Below are positions 1 to 7,811 of a stretch of 18,863 bases of DNA, one piece after another. Within the stretch, counting starts at the first letter, position 1, and each line of letters begins with the position of its first letter. The position numbers and the translations under genes were made by a program. The notes below the pieces were generated by a model. That model saw nothing but the letters and a program-made list of their open reading frames with translations. It did no database searches and had not been told where the DNA came from. The DNA comes from Zygnema cylindricum (taxonomy: Eukaryota; Streptophyta; Zygnematophyceae; Zygnematales; Zygnemataceae): positions 1 to 18,863 of the forward strand of contig JBBHKE010001040.1 of assembly GCA_037447655.1 (NCBI GenBank). Direction: 5' to 3'.

Positions 1-296
1 CGCTTAGGAACCACCTCGGAAAAGTCCATACCGTTTCCTATGGAACCTTCTAGAAGCTTCTGCTTTGCACGCCTGTAACTTTTGATCTACGTATCCAAAT
101 CTTGCTCTCTATAGCTCGTTCGAAAGCTCATTCTCTGTAGATAAAGATCGTCTGGTCGCGTGCTCGATTTAAATATTTAACAAGAAAGTTATTCCACTTT
201 GCACTTCTGCACTGTGCTTCTCCATTGCGCCACAGCGCTCTCTCCCTTTAATGCACTATCTTCTGAACTAACTTAGGATTACTTTCTCAACAGTTT
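1..296. other. Flank left of the Gypsy truncation, no gene recognised
   Basis: No open reading frame or RNA gene is supportable here. Recognisable reverse-transcriptase sequence on the minus strand stops at about 297, and what follows is A/T-rich sequence with stops in all frames, so the boundary is a truncation or insertion junction. On the minus strand of the first 60 bases a short stretch reads GMDFSEVV, weakly like the segment found before the palm of Copia reverse transcriptases. That is too short to call. Confidence 0.4.
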
Positions 297-912
297 TTAA
301 TGTCCAGAGTGAAGTAGAGAGTGGCACCAACAAGGGAGTCGAATATGTCTTCCGGGGTTCGCATCAGATACTGGACAGAAATGGTGGTGGTGTTCCGCAT
401 GCGATAATCTCCACACATCCGGAAATCTACAGTTTCCCAGACGAGTCTTTCTTAGGAGGGAGGATTGTCGGGGAGGCGAACCCATGAAGTCCTGTACTTT
501 CTTAAACCAATCTAGCTTCCACCAAAGTGTGGACTGTAGCCGTGATAAATTCCTTCTCCATGAAGCTGAGAGGATACTGCTTCTGCCAAACTGTAGCCGT
601 CTTGTCGATCAAATTGATTCAGAAAGGGGTCCTATTGTAGATACCGATATATGTTTCTGACCATGAGAACACCTGCTTGTTTTCAGCTAATAGTTCGAAA
701 AGCCGCGCCTTCTGCTGAGGGTCTAACTTCTCCTCCAAGGTCCAATCCATTTTCCCCGGCTCTACCGCAGCCCAAGCTTCCGGCGGTCCACCCCAGAGGT
801 TGATGTCAAATTCCAACCCTACCGGTGGATCTGCCCCTACCCCTCCGGCTAGGACACTAATGCTGACAACTTCCGCTAAGTTGTCGCCATCAAAGCCGCC
901 GCCCCCCCACAC
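297..912 (-). pseudogene. Reverse transcriptase N-terminal part (Gypsy), truncated and frameshifted
   Basis: The first 97 codons (912 down to 619) hold a pol spacer with the motif LFELLAENKQVFSW, typical of the segment just before Gypsy RT, and end at TGA 619-621. The same frame continues with WQKQYPLSFMEKEF and a 'TV..LVEARLV' helix, meets TAA at 502-504, then shows SPTILPPKKD and meets TAG at 427-429. After an indel, a second frame shows CGDYR, then TPEDIFDSLVGA and YFTLD, matching fingers and early palm of RT. Similarity stops there, before the YxDD catalytic box, so no active polymerase can be made. It is in frame with the methyltransferase upstream, separated only by TAG 922-924. Identification as Gypsy RT is firm; exact indel sites are by eye. 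Confidence 0.86.
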
Positions 913-921
913 TGGGAAAAC

Positions 922-2169
922 CTACGGTGCTGAAATGTGAATTTTTCTTCTCCTTTCTCTCCCCCCCTCAAGCTGCAAAGTTGCCTGCATCGCTAACAAC
1001 TGAGGAGCTTGAAGGTAAATAGCTCTGGTTTCCGGGGACTTGATACAGGAAAAGGCGAGTGCATGCTTCAGCACCCAGGTAATTGAGTTTAAATCTAGTC
1101 TTTGCCCCAAAATACTGCACCTTTGAAGGTCTGAAATACCTGGTGCTCCCGTGGTTCCTTTTTGAAATCCCATGGCCTTTTCGCGTTCTTCAATTGTCGG
1201 TGTTGTCCAGATTCCCGTCTTACTGTCAAAAATCTTTCCTGCTGCTCCTTTCCGATAAGCGTGACTGTTCGGGAAAGAAACCAAAGTTGGGAGTGCTTTC
1301 CGCGGGAATCCCGGTTTGTTACACAAGAAGAAAGGGAATCGGTCTGGTCGTGTTACAGGTGTTGGCATTCTACCTTCCCCAAGAATTTGCTGCACAGAGA
1401 TTTTTGGATCGGGTATTTCCTTGTCCAACAGTTTCCGTAGGACTTGAAGCGGGATCATATTGGTCCCATATGCCCTTACTCTGTGTGCCCGAGATCCCAT
1501 CTGCGCTGCGTCGAAAACCAAGGGAACTCCTAAAATCCGGGTTACGTGATTCCAGCTGTCTGTCACCTGTTTCCTTTTGTTGTCTCCTGGGTGAACATTT
1601 TCCATAACGTACCCTACCGGTGTGTCTTGGAGTTGTTGAAGCCATGTTATTAATTCAATCATCCGGTAAAATGTTCGACTTCTGCGGTCTTGATGCCCTT
1701 TTCCTTGTCCTGCTAGGGAGTATCCCTGACAAGGCCAGCCTGCCAATACCAAATCCACTCTTCCTATACCTGCTAGATGGGGTGCCAGGATGTTTTCTAC
1801 ATTTTGGGGAAGACTTCGGTGAGCTTTGGAAAAGGCGGTCACGAGAAGCTGTTGAGGATAGAACTGATGAAGTTGCTGGAGGCGGTGTTTGCTTACAGCC
1901 CGCGCCTCGGGTGAGTTTTCCACAGCCGTGTATGACTCCACCAGATATCCTGTTTTCAAAACCGCTTCGAGATCCGAACTTATTCCCGAGAAGAGAGATA
2001 AAATACGAAGTCCAGATTTGCGAATTGCCAATGACACCTCTTGTCGATTGAACTCCCCATTACAGGATTCATATCTGGAAGCATCAGACATCGGTGTAAT
2101 AACTGCTTTTTCTAACGATAATGCCGAAAAGGACTTATCCACTCCCCGCCGGAGTTTTGCCACTTGCAA
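922..2169 (-). CDS. C5-cytosine DNA methyltransferase (DNMT3-like) embedded in retrotransposon pol
   Basis: This 415-codon frame encodes a C5-cytosine methyltransferase, which moves a methyl group from S-adenosylmethionine to cytosine in DNA. Visible motifs, in canonical order: motif I LFSGI (residues about 59-63, SAM binding); motif II acidic E84; motif IV PCQ (146-148) with nucleophile C147, codon at 1729-1731; motif VI ENV (190-192); motif VIII AHRVR (228-232); motif IX TPTIEEREKAMGF (323-335); motif X LGQRLDLNSITWVL (354-367). The AHR.R block, the ..ER..GF block and the LG-x10-VL block resemble DNMT3 more than DNMT1 or chromomethylase. No chromatin-reader domain precedes it; residues 1-55 are linker. 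The frame opens at a TTG simply because a TAG at 2218-2220 lies upstream in the same frame as the protease; it is probably a polyprotein segment rather than an independent gene. It ends at TAG 922-924, in frame with RT. No internal stop or frameshift. Confidence 0.93.
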   Translation of the reverse strand: MQVAKLRRGVDKSFSALSLEKAVITPMSDASRYESCNGEFNRQEVSLAIRKSGLRILSLFSGISSDLEAVLKTGYLVESYTAVENSPEARAVSKHRLQQLHQFYPQQLLVTAFSKAHRSLPQNVENILAPHLAGIGRVDLVLAGWPCQGYSLAGQGKGHQDRRSRTFYRMIELITWLQQLQDTPVGYVMENVHPGDNKRKQVTDSWNHVTRILGVPLVFDAAQMGSRAHRVRAYGTNMIPLQVLRKLLDKEIPDPKISVQQILGEGRMPTPVTRPDRFPFFLCNKPGFPRKALPTLVSFPNSHAYRKGAAGKIFDSKTGIWTTPTIEEREKAMGFQKGTTGAPGISDLQRCSILGQRLDLNSITWVLKHALAFSCIKSPETRAIYLQAPQLLAMQATLQLEGGRERRRKIHISAP

Positions 2170-2217
2170 TAATCTGTTCTTATAGTCCTCTTCCCACCGC
2201 TTGGAAATCGGGAATTG

Positions 2218-2685
2218 CTAGATTTCTTTGGCAATATCTGGGGAACTGTCAAACAGTTTTGTAGGAGATGAGGTGGTATAAATCGGGTAGCAACCAGATA
2301 CATGGACATTCGTTTTCCCCCGATTCCATAAATCCAAAGGAACCACCACTTTAGTCCCTTCGGGATTCCCAGGGTCCTGGACAGTACATTGTTCTTTCCA
2401 CACGCTCAAACTCATATTGAGCCGGGTCCATGTTGCCATTCCCAACAGAATCTCGAATTGAGTCCCTTCCACCACTAAGAAGCGAAGCTCAATTTTCACC
2501 TGTTGTCCTCCATCATCAGAAAAGTCGATTTCCATGGCCTTGATGATTCCATGGACTGGCTGACTGCCGCTGCTTACGGTGCTTAAGCAGATGTTGCTTG
2601 GGCAGATTTCGGGCCTGAGTTCTTCGGGCATTTTCTGCAATGCAGAGGTTGTGATGAGATTGGGGAGCGCTCCGGTGTCGACCAC
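2218..2685 (-). pseudogene. Retropepsin-type aspartic protease domain plus linker
   Basis: The frame opens with VVDTGALPNLI, the D-[TS]-G-[AS] active-site motif of retroviral/Gypsy proteases (catalytic Asp at residue 3). Residues about 78-83 give EILLGM, the hydrophobic-hydrophobic-Gly strand that closes the fold. Spacing of about 76 residues between them fits the family. This protease would cut the Gag-Pol polyprotein and would probably release the methyltransferase. The domain itself has no stop, and the frame runs on to TAG 2218-2220, followed directly in the same frame by the methyltransferase. Upstream, the gag/linker frame is offset, with a change between about 2693 and 2720; GYGGYQDAVVDTG reads on upstream of the first GTG, so the true N-terminus is not at 2685. 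Confidence 0.85.
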
Positions 2686-2689
2686 AGCG

Positions 2690-3347
2690 TCTTGGTATCC
2701 CCCATACCCATTGATCCGTTTGTTTCTTGCAGATCCGTGTCTTGTCCTTCTGTCTCACTCTCGGAACCGGAATCTGGGACTGGAGGTGTTTGGGGAGTGT
2801 CATTCTCGGGGTGTTCTGCCATGTATCTTTCAAACCAATCGTTATTGTCCTGTTTTTCGCGTTCCAGTTCCTCCTTCTCCCGCTGTTGTTTCTCATTCTT
2901 ATAGGTCTCGAATCCAGGAGGTAATTTAGGCTTAGGAGGAGCAGATGAAGGCAGAATAGGTTTTATTCCGAGGCTGATTTCGCTGTTTAGCATAACGGCT
3001 CAGGGAGTGAATGACAACGGTCCTGTAACCTTCCGGTTGTGGTCCCTCTTACCCATTTTCTGCCTGTCCTGTCGCTGCAGAGAGGTGGAATTGCGGAGTT
3101 GGCGGCGACTGTCTCCCACCCCAACGTTCCAAGCTCTTGACAGAAAAGTCCGGGCATGATGGGCATTTGGGGGTTCCAAATCCCAACCAAGTAATTCATC
3201 ATCATTAGCACCCGCACTGCTCTGAAGGTCAAGCTCCGCGAGCTTCTGTAACAACTCATGCTTTTGTTTATGGAGTCGTTGTGCCGCCGTGAGAGGGGCG
3301 GGCCGTGAAGGAGATCCTAAACGGAGAGCAGCCAATTCTGCAACCAT
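2690..3347 (-). pseudogene. Gag-protease linker of the Gypsy element (charged, no known fold)
   Basis: Two segments of one frame, broken by TGA 3000-3002. The upstream segment starts at ATG 3347 and contains a Leu/Gln/Lys-rich helix (LHKQKHELLQKLAELDL), possibly a coiled coil. The downstream segment has Pro-rich PPKPKLPPGFE, then a strongly charged helix (EKQQREKEELEREKQD) and an acidic Ser/Glu tail leading into the protease. No catalytic motif is visible. It is in frame with the zinc-knuckle segment upstream, separated only by TAG 3357-3359, and loses frame with the protease near 2700. Most likely a spacer of the gag-pol polyprotein. The first ATG has a GCCGCCATGG context. Confidence 0.6.
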
Positions 3348-3356
3348 GGCGGCTAA

Positions 3357-4217
3357 CTACTGACTTTGCTGCGCTATGATGGTTTCCGGTGTCAACCTTT
3401 TCGGAGCAGCTGTCTGTTGCTCAGGTCTCTCGTGTCTGCTCAGAACTGGGCGCCCCCATGGGTAAAGAAGTTGAAGAGGGAGAGGGTTAACGGCTGTTTC
3501 TCCCCCTCCCGTAAACAAAACAAACTGCATCATCTCCTTGGGCACTCCGTTCTTCCGGAAACACTGCCCTTCCTTGTGCCCCTGGAAACCACAAGCTTCA
3601 CACTTGGCGCCTTCTGTTGTATATTTGCTCCTGATCTCGTTAGAGATTTGAGCATCATCAAACTTTGGGAGTTTGATTTGCCTCAGCTGTGATTGGGACA
3701 TTTTAGAATTCTCGCTTCTTGGGGTTGGACGGTAAGTATCTTTGTTTACCGGGGTTTTGTCCTCTCCCCCTCCTCCCTTGAGCCTTTCTTGCTGCTTTCA
3801 GGTCCTCTGTGCACGCTCCTTTTCCCATTCTTTCAGCTTTAGTGCCAGCTCCGGTTTCAGTTTCCTGGTGCTGTGTTTCCAACCATGACCTGGCTGTTGA
3901 CAATTGAGGCAATTATAGAGGAACACTCGCTCGTCTGCTCCCATTGCTGGTTCTGACCCACTGTCAGCCAGTTGCTTCCCTTTAAGCTTCCGCAAAGCTT
4001 GAAGTTCTGCTTTTTCCTCCTCATTCAAGGAAGTTTCTCCGGCGAAGACTGCAAAATTGGCTCGGGCCTTGCCAGTCACCGCCTTCTCTCTAGCCTCACT
4101 GTGGACGAAGTGGTCGTACAACTTCATCGCCACCAGCGAGATTTCCTTAGCAGAGGGATTGATGTCCTAGATTGCTTGTCCGACAATCCAGTTATCCAGA
4201 GCAGTCTGCCCTGTCGG
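3357..4217 (-). pseudogene. Gag nucleocapsid region with two CCHC zinc knuckles
   Basis: One reading frame broken by TAG 4167-4169 and TGA 3798-3800. The first half (4133 to 3798) carries a Lys/Glu-rich segment and then a knuckle at 3870-3911 reading CLNCQQPGHGWKHS, in which the last Cys of CX2CX4HX4C is replaced by Ser, so it is degenerate. The second half (3701 to 3357) carries a complete knuckle at 3561-3602, CEACGFQGHKEGQC, an exact CX2CX4HX4C. Such knuckles bind the RNA genome during packaging. The frame is shared with the capsid-like part upstream (TGA 4218-4220 between) and with the linker downstream, so all belonged to one Gag polyprotein. Confidence 0.82.
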
Positions 4218-5418
4218 TCAGAAGGAATTTCGGACTGCAATGAAGTATTTCGTGGCCATAACCGGAAGGTCAATTGTTGACAGTTTGGTCTTCTGGCATA
4301 GGCTCGAAAGTCGATTGAAGAGAGTCTGGGGCGTCTCATTCTTCAAGCATCGGAACTCTGTGAATTCCTTGATGGCGGATTCGTTCCTCTCGGTGTAGAG
4401 GAGTCGCCAGATGTTTAGCAGCGTAGTACAAGGAGTGGGATTAGCCACCATTCGAGTTGCCGCCCGAGCTGCCTGAATGGCTTGCAGCTGGTTAACATAG
4501 GCACTTCCTTGTGCCTGCAGCTTTATGTCATCTGTGAAGGTGGTGGTCACGGGTGTGGCGGCCGCTGCAGCCAAGTCTGCCTCCGCTTGTGACACCGCCG
4601 CATCCAGAACTGGATCAGAAATTTTGATGCTAGGAGCCATCAAGAGAGGTTGACGCTCCTTGTAATCCTGCCAACGCCCCTCCAGAGAGGTAGTTTACCA
4701 TCATGGGAAAGAGAGTTGTTTCGAAGTCGTCAGGAATAGCTCCTCCCCTGTACTTGTTAATTTCAAATTGGGTGAAGGATTTCCACAACAATTCGAAATC
4801 AGAGAAAGCTATCCCAGAGCTATCTCCTGTAAAGATACGGATGTCCCCCATTTCCTTTTCCTCCTCTACCGAATGTGTGAACTGAGACAAGGAAGGTCCG
4901 GTGGGACTGACAAACTGGGCTGGCGAAGTGGCTCCTAGGTCCTCTTCCTCGGGAATGGATCCGACTCCTCCTCCGGTAGGAGGTGTTGCCCTGTGAAGTG
5001 TGGAATCTCCTCCAGCAGAGGAAGTACCCGTGCCTAGAAATGTGGTAGGAGGAAGGGTATTCCTTGATGATTCTCTTGGTGCAGAGGATATCCGCGTCTG
5101 TGGGCCTGTCTGTCCGACTGAAGTAGAAGGGGCCCACTCCCCTATATCAACCCCTCTATATCCACTGGAGTATCGCTCGTCCCGGAGAACTGTTTCCGTG
5201 GACGGGATGTGAAGCCGAGGTCGGTTTGCAGGTGGATTTTGGGGTAGGGATGGAGAAGAAGATGGAGATGAAGGCCAGTTCTGGGGAGAAGGTGTCTGTC
5301 TCCTGAACGGGGTTTGTTTCCGAGGCCTTCTTTTGAAGGTTTCAGGAGGAGGAGTTCCTGAACTGGAGGATGGGGAACGCCGGTGAGGTGGGGAGTATAC
5401 GTCGTGCCTATAGGGCAA
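4218..5418 (-). pseudogene. Gag: Pro/Ser-rich segment and capsid-like domain
   Basis: The frame from 5418 to about 4690 starts with a basic Ser/Pro-rich stretch (residues about 1-90), passes a Gly/Thr-rich segment and then reaches a retrotransposon-Gag-like capsid region (FELLWKSFTQFEINKYRGG, then FPMMVNYLSGG). A frame change near 4680-4690 moves the capsid into the frame that carries LEGRWQDYKER and then, to 4218, an Ala-rich helix and FTEFRCLKNETPQTLFNRLS. That last block matches the helical part of Gag where a short Leu/Phe motif precedes the nucleocapsid. It ends at TGA 4218-4220 in frame with the zinc-knuckle region. Assignment to Gag rests on these helical motifs plus position. The 5418 start is a TTG after a frame change, not a true initiator. 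Confidence 0.72.
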
Positions 5419-5420
5419 CC

Positions 5421-7108
5421 TCAGTGGTCCAGGGGACCCATGTCTGCTCCAGTAGGGAAAACGGATGAAGAGGGAGAGGAGGCGGGGACGTCCCGGGGCT
5501 CTGCAGCAGGATCCTGGGAGTGAGAAGTAGGAGGAGGATGAGGAGAAGCCGGAGGATCAGGGGACAACTTGGGTGGAGGCGAAGGAGGCGTGGGTGGTCT
5601 CAATGGTATGTGGATTCTCTCGTCCGGTCGCAACTCCACTAAGGCTTCAACAGCTGAAGCCACCTCCACCGAAACAAAAGTGGGCTCTTTCCGTGGAGCT
5701 GCAGCGGGTTCGAAGGGTAAATCTGCACCCAAACCCCCGATATCAGGTCTTTTGTCTCCCCCCTCTTCCCGCTGAAAAGGAGGTCCTCGACCAATCTCCG
5801 AAGAAGGATCCTTGGGTGGAGCTTCGGACGGAGGTTTCGTTAATGGTGTAGGAGGAATCTGCCCACTGAGGATTCCACTTGATCTACGCCGCGCTTCCCG
5901 GATTAGATTCAGTTCCTGCTCCCACAACTTCCTTCTTTCTTCCTCCAAGGCCTCCCAATCTACCGTGGCGGGTCCGGCCCCCGCCATAGCCTGTCCCCGG
6001 GATTTCAAAACCTCCACCAGTTCTTTGGCCTTTTCAACTACCCGGGTGAGATCCGCTACCTCTGCTCCCGGAATTTCTGGATCGTCGGGCCTAGTGCGCC
6101 ACAATCCTCCGGACAAATCTGATGGTCCCGTTTCCGGAACCTTTGGGTCTGTAGGTTCGGCTCGCTAGAACCCTCCGGCTGGGCGAACATGAGGAACTGT
6201 TGGAGAAGTTTTCTCGGTAGGGGTTGACACTGGAGTTGGGGAAGTCTCTTCCTTGGGAAGAGGTGTGAATCTCCCCTTACGGTCCTTGTGATCGAACCTC
6301 TTTCCCCTTGATGTATCCGGCGCCTCCCTTCCTCTAACCCCTTCTCCTCTAAGAGGCCGTGAAGAAGTACGCCCACGAGAGGGTCTGCTCGCTGCGGTGT
6401 CCTGGGAGGAAGATGGAGGAGGACGGGAATAGGGACCCCTTTGGGCTCGGTCCTGGACCGACTGAGAGGAACTGCTCTCCGAAGAGCTGCTCAAAATTTC
6501 CACAACATCTCCCACGGGTCGAACCACTCTGGCTCGATCGGTTAGAGCCACTCTCTGTACCAACTCCTTCTTCACCTTCAACTCATGGAGATCATGAAGG
6601 GCCAGGAGTTCTTTCCGACTTGGGCAACGTGGATCCGTCAAAACCGCGGGGTCAATTGGAATTTCAGCCCGGGGAATCTAGGATCTGGTGTGAAGCCCAA
6701 CCTCAGGAATAGGACCAACTAGGGGCTCCCGCTGAGCTTGTCTCTTCGTCCAAGCCCTTGGCGAGACTTGGTTTCTTTCTTGGGCTTGTGCCCTGGCCTC
6801 CTTTCTTTCCTCGGCAAAGGCTCTGGCGGCCTCCGCCAAGGAAGGGAAATGTTCCGGAGTGAGGCTAGGAGGAGCTGGAGGAGAAGGTGGTGTTCAGGCT
6901 GTTTAGGAGGCGTCTCAACTCTAACAGGTTCAGGCATCCTTCCCCTGAGAAACTGCTCTATATTCAGGGCGGAGGAAAAAGGGACTGCCTCCTCGGTAAC
7001 CTCCTCGGGAACTTGGGACTCCTCCTCTCGGGCCACTGCTTCCTGCCTCTCTCTCTCTTCCGGACCGGCACAGGAAAGATTCTTTTCCTGAGCCTCTCCT
7101 CCTCCCAT
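5421..7108 (-). pseudogene. Gag N-terminal extension (charged and Pro/Ser-rich), broken
   Basis: Translation of the element probably begins at ATG 7106-7108 (MGGGEAQEKN). This is the first long frame after the leader, and the leader has no competing coding segment. The first part is Glu/Arg-rich; after a frame change near 6890-6900 it continues as LTPEHFPSLAEAARAFAEER, an Ala/Glu/Arg helix likely to form a coiled coil. TAG 6678-6680 and TAG 6165-6167 interrupt it in frame. Between them is an acidic Ser-rich run (EILSSSSESSSSQS) and a basic Arg/Gly/Ser stretch. After 6165 comes another charged helix (WEALEEERRKLWEQELN) and a long Pro-rich tail. The frame ends at TGA 5421-5423, where the capsid segment resumes in another frame. 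No enzyme or membrane motif is visible; low-complexity composition makes homology calls unsafe. Confidence 0.62.
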
Positions 7109-7374
7109 GATGACAGAAGTAGCTCAAGACGAAGAAATGAATATAACCAAAAACTCACTCCCACAAAGAGAGCTTCTAGAGTCAAAAGCTCCTGTCTTCT
7201 CTAATCTAAGGAGAGAGGGTGCTTTTTCAGTACTGTGCTTTCTCTACAGGAAGTCTATTACACTTGTTCCCTCAAAGCCCGCTGCGTTGATCAAGGGGGT
7301 TTCAGTTAACTCCGGAACGGTCACTCCAAAGCAAAGAGAACTCCAGGCGAAGACACAAATGCACTACCACGTAG
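7109..7374 (-). other. Untranslated leader of the Gypsy element
   Basis: Between the putative TATA box and ATG 7108 lies about 260 bases without a coding segment on the minus strand. In a Gypsy element this would hold the end of the 5' LTR and the primer-binding site. I looked for a TGG-initiated sequence complementary to a tRNA 3' end and for an LTR end in CA and found none I would defend. The only candidate, TGGAGTGACCG near 7325, lacks a convincing tRNA match. Confidence 0.4.
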
Positions 7375-7385
7375 ATATATATATA
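7375..7385 (-). promoter_or_regulatory. Putative TATA box of the Gypsy element
   Basis: An uninterrupted alternating A/T run reads TATATATATAT on the minus strand and is preceded by further A/T. It lies about 270 bases upstream of the gag ATG, and no other TATA-like run sits in the leader, so it is the best candidate for the element's core promoter. Inference only. Confidence 0.4.
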
Positions 7386-7574
7386 AAAATAAATATGATT
7401 TGCTTTCCAGATTTAACAATATCACCTTGCCCCAAAAATTAGAATAAAAGATAGAAAATATGAAATGTAGCGGAGCAAGCTTAACATTCCCCAGCAATCA
7501 ACGAAGATAATTAGAAAAAGGCGATCTTCTCCCCCGATAGGCAGTGTAAATAGGTGTTGTTTTTGAAGATTTAG

Positions 7575-7628
7575 TTTCGTGCGTACGCGACATTTCATGC
7601 GTACGTGAGGTTTCGTGCGTACTCGACG
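7575..7628. repeat. 18-bp tandem repeat, three imperfect copies
   Basis: Units at 7575-7592, 7593-7610 and 7611-7628 each begin TTTC(G/A)TGCGTAC and differ at two to four positions. The core GCGTACG in the first two copies contains the palindrome CGTACG. The fixed 18-base period makes this a clear local duplication. Confidence 0.85.
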
Positions 7629-7792
7629 CGATTTGTAATGCGTGAGTACTAACTGAATTTAATGTGGAAGCTGGAATGGATTTGCGGATTGGGGGAGTAA
7701 TGGTAGGAATTGTTTTTAAGCGTACGGAATCAAATTTGAGTGACCCGAATCAAATTACAGAGAGTACGATTTGCGTAATGTGAAATGGACAA

Positions 7793-7811
7793 CGGATCGC
7801 GAAGCGATCCG
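7793..7811. repeat. Perfect inverted repeat, 8-bp arms, 3-base loop
   Basis: CGGATCGC, a GAA spacer and GCGATCCG form a perfect hairpin with G+C-rich arms in A/T-rich surroundings. No T-run follows and no flanking gene uses it; function unknown. Confidence 0.8.

Larger units (their letters stand above)
297..7440 (-). mobile_element. Degraded, 3'-truncated Ty3/Gypsy-type LTR retrotransposon carrying a DNA methyltransferase (gag-PR-DNMT-RT)
   Basis: Read on the minus strand, the element runs from a leader and ATG at 7108 through a long gag region, two zinc knuckles, an aspartic protease, a C5-cytosine DNA methyltransferase and the first part of reverse transcriptase. The Gypsy assignment rests on the pre-RT spacer ending in QVFSW, the RT N-terminus with WQKQYPLS, and the PR-before-RT order with no integrase between them. 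About twelve in-frame stops and five frame changes break the coding region, so this copy is dead as a mobile element. RNase H, integrase and the 3' LTR are missing because RT is cut at about 297. I could not identify the 5' LTR boundary or a primer-binding site, so the right limit is approximate. Confidence 0.88.

Noticed and set aside
1-60. Possible Copia RT scrap on the minus strand (GMDFSEVV)
   Set aside because: Only about eight residues resemble the family and the flanking alignment needs several gaps; too weak to call as a separate element.
1083-1607. 174-codon plus-strand open frame (and 1620-2051, 143 codons)
   Set aside because: Both lie antisense to the methyltransferase frame, which has clear catalytic motifs; the plus-strand translations show no family motif and are shadows of its codon composition.
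2579-2929. Plus-strand frames at 2579-2929, 3366-3692, 3972-4280 and 5569-7204
   Set aside because: All are antisense to the gag/protease region of the Gypsy element and contain no independent motif.
7109-7440. 5' LTR and primer-binding site of the Gypsy element
   Set aside because: No second LTR in the window to align with, and no TGG sequence matches a tRNA 3' end convincingly; only a TATA-like run was kept.
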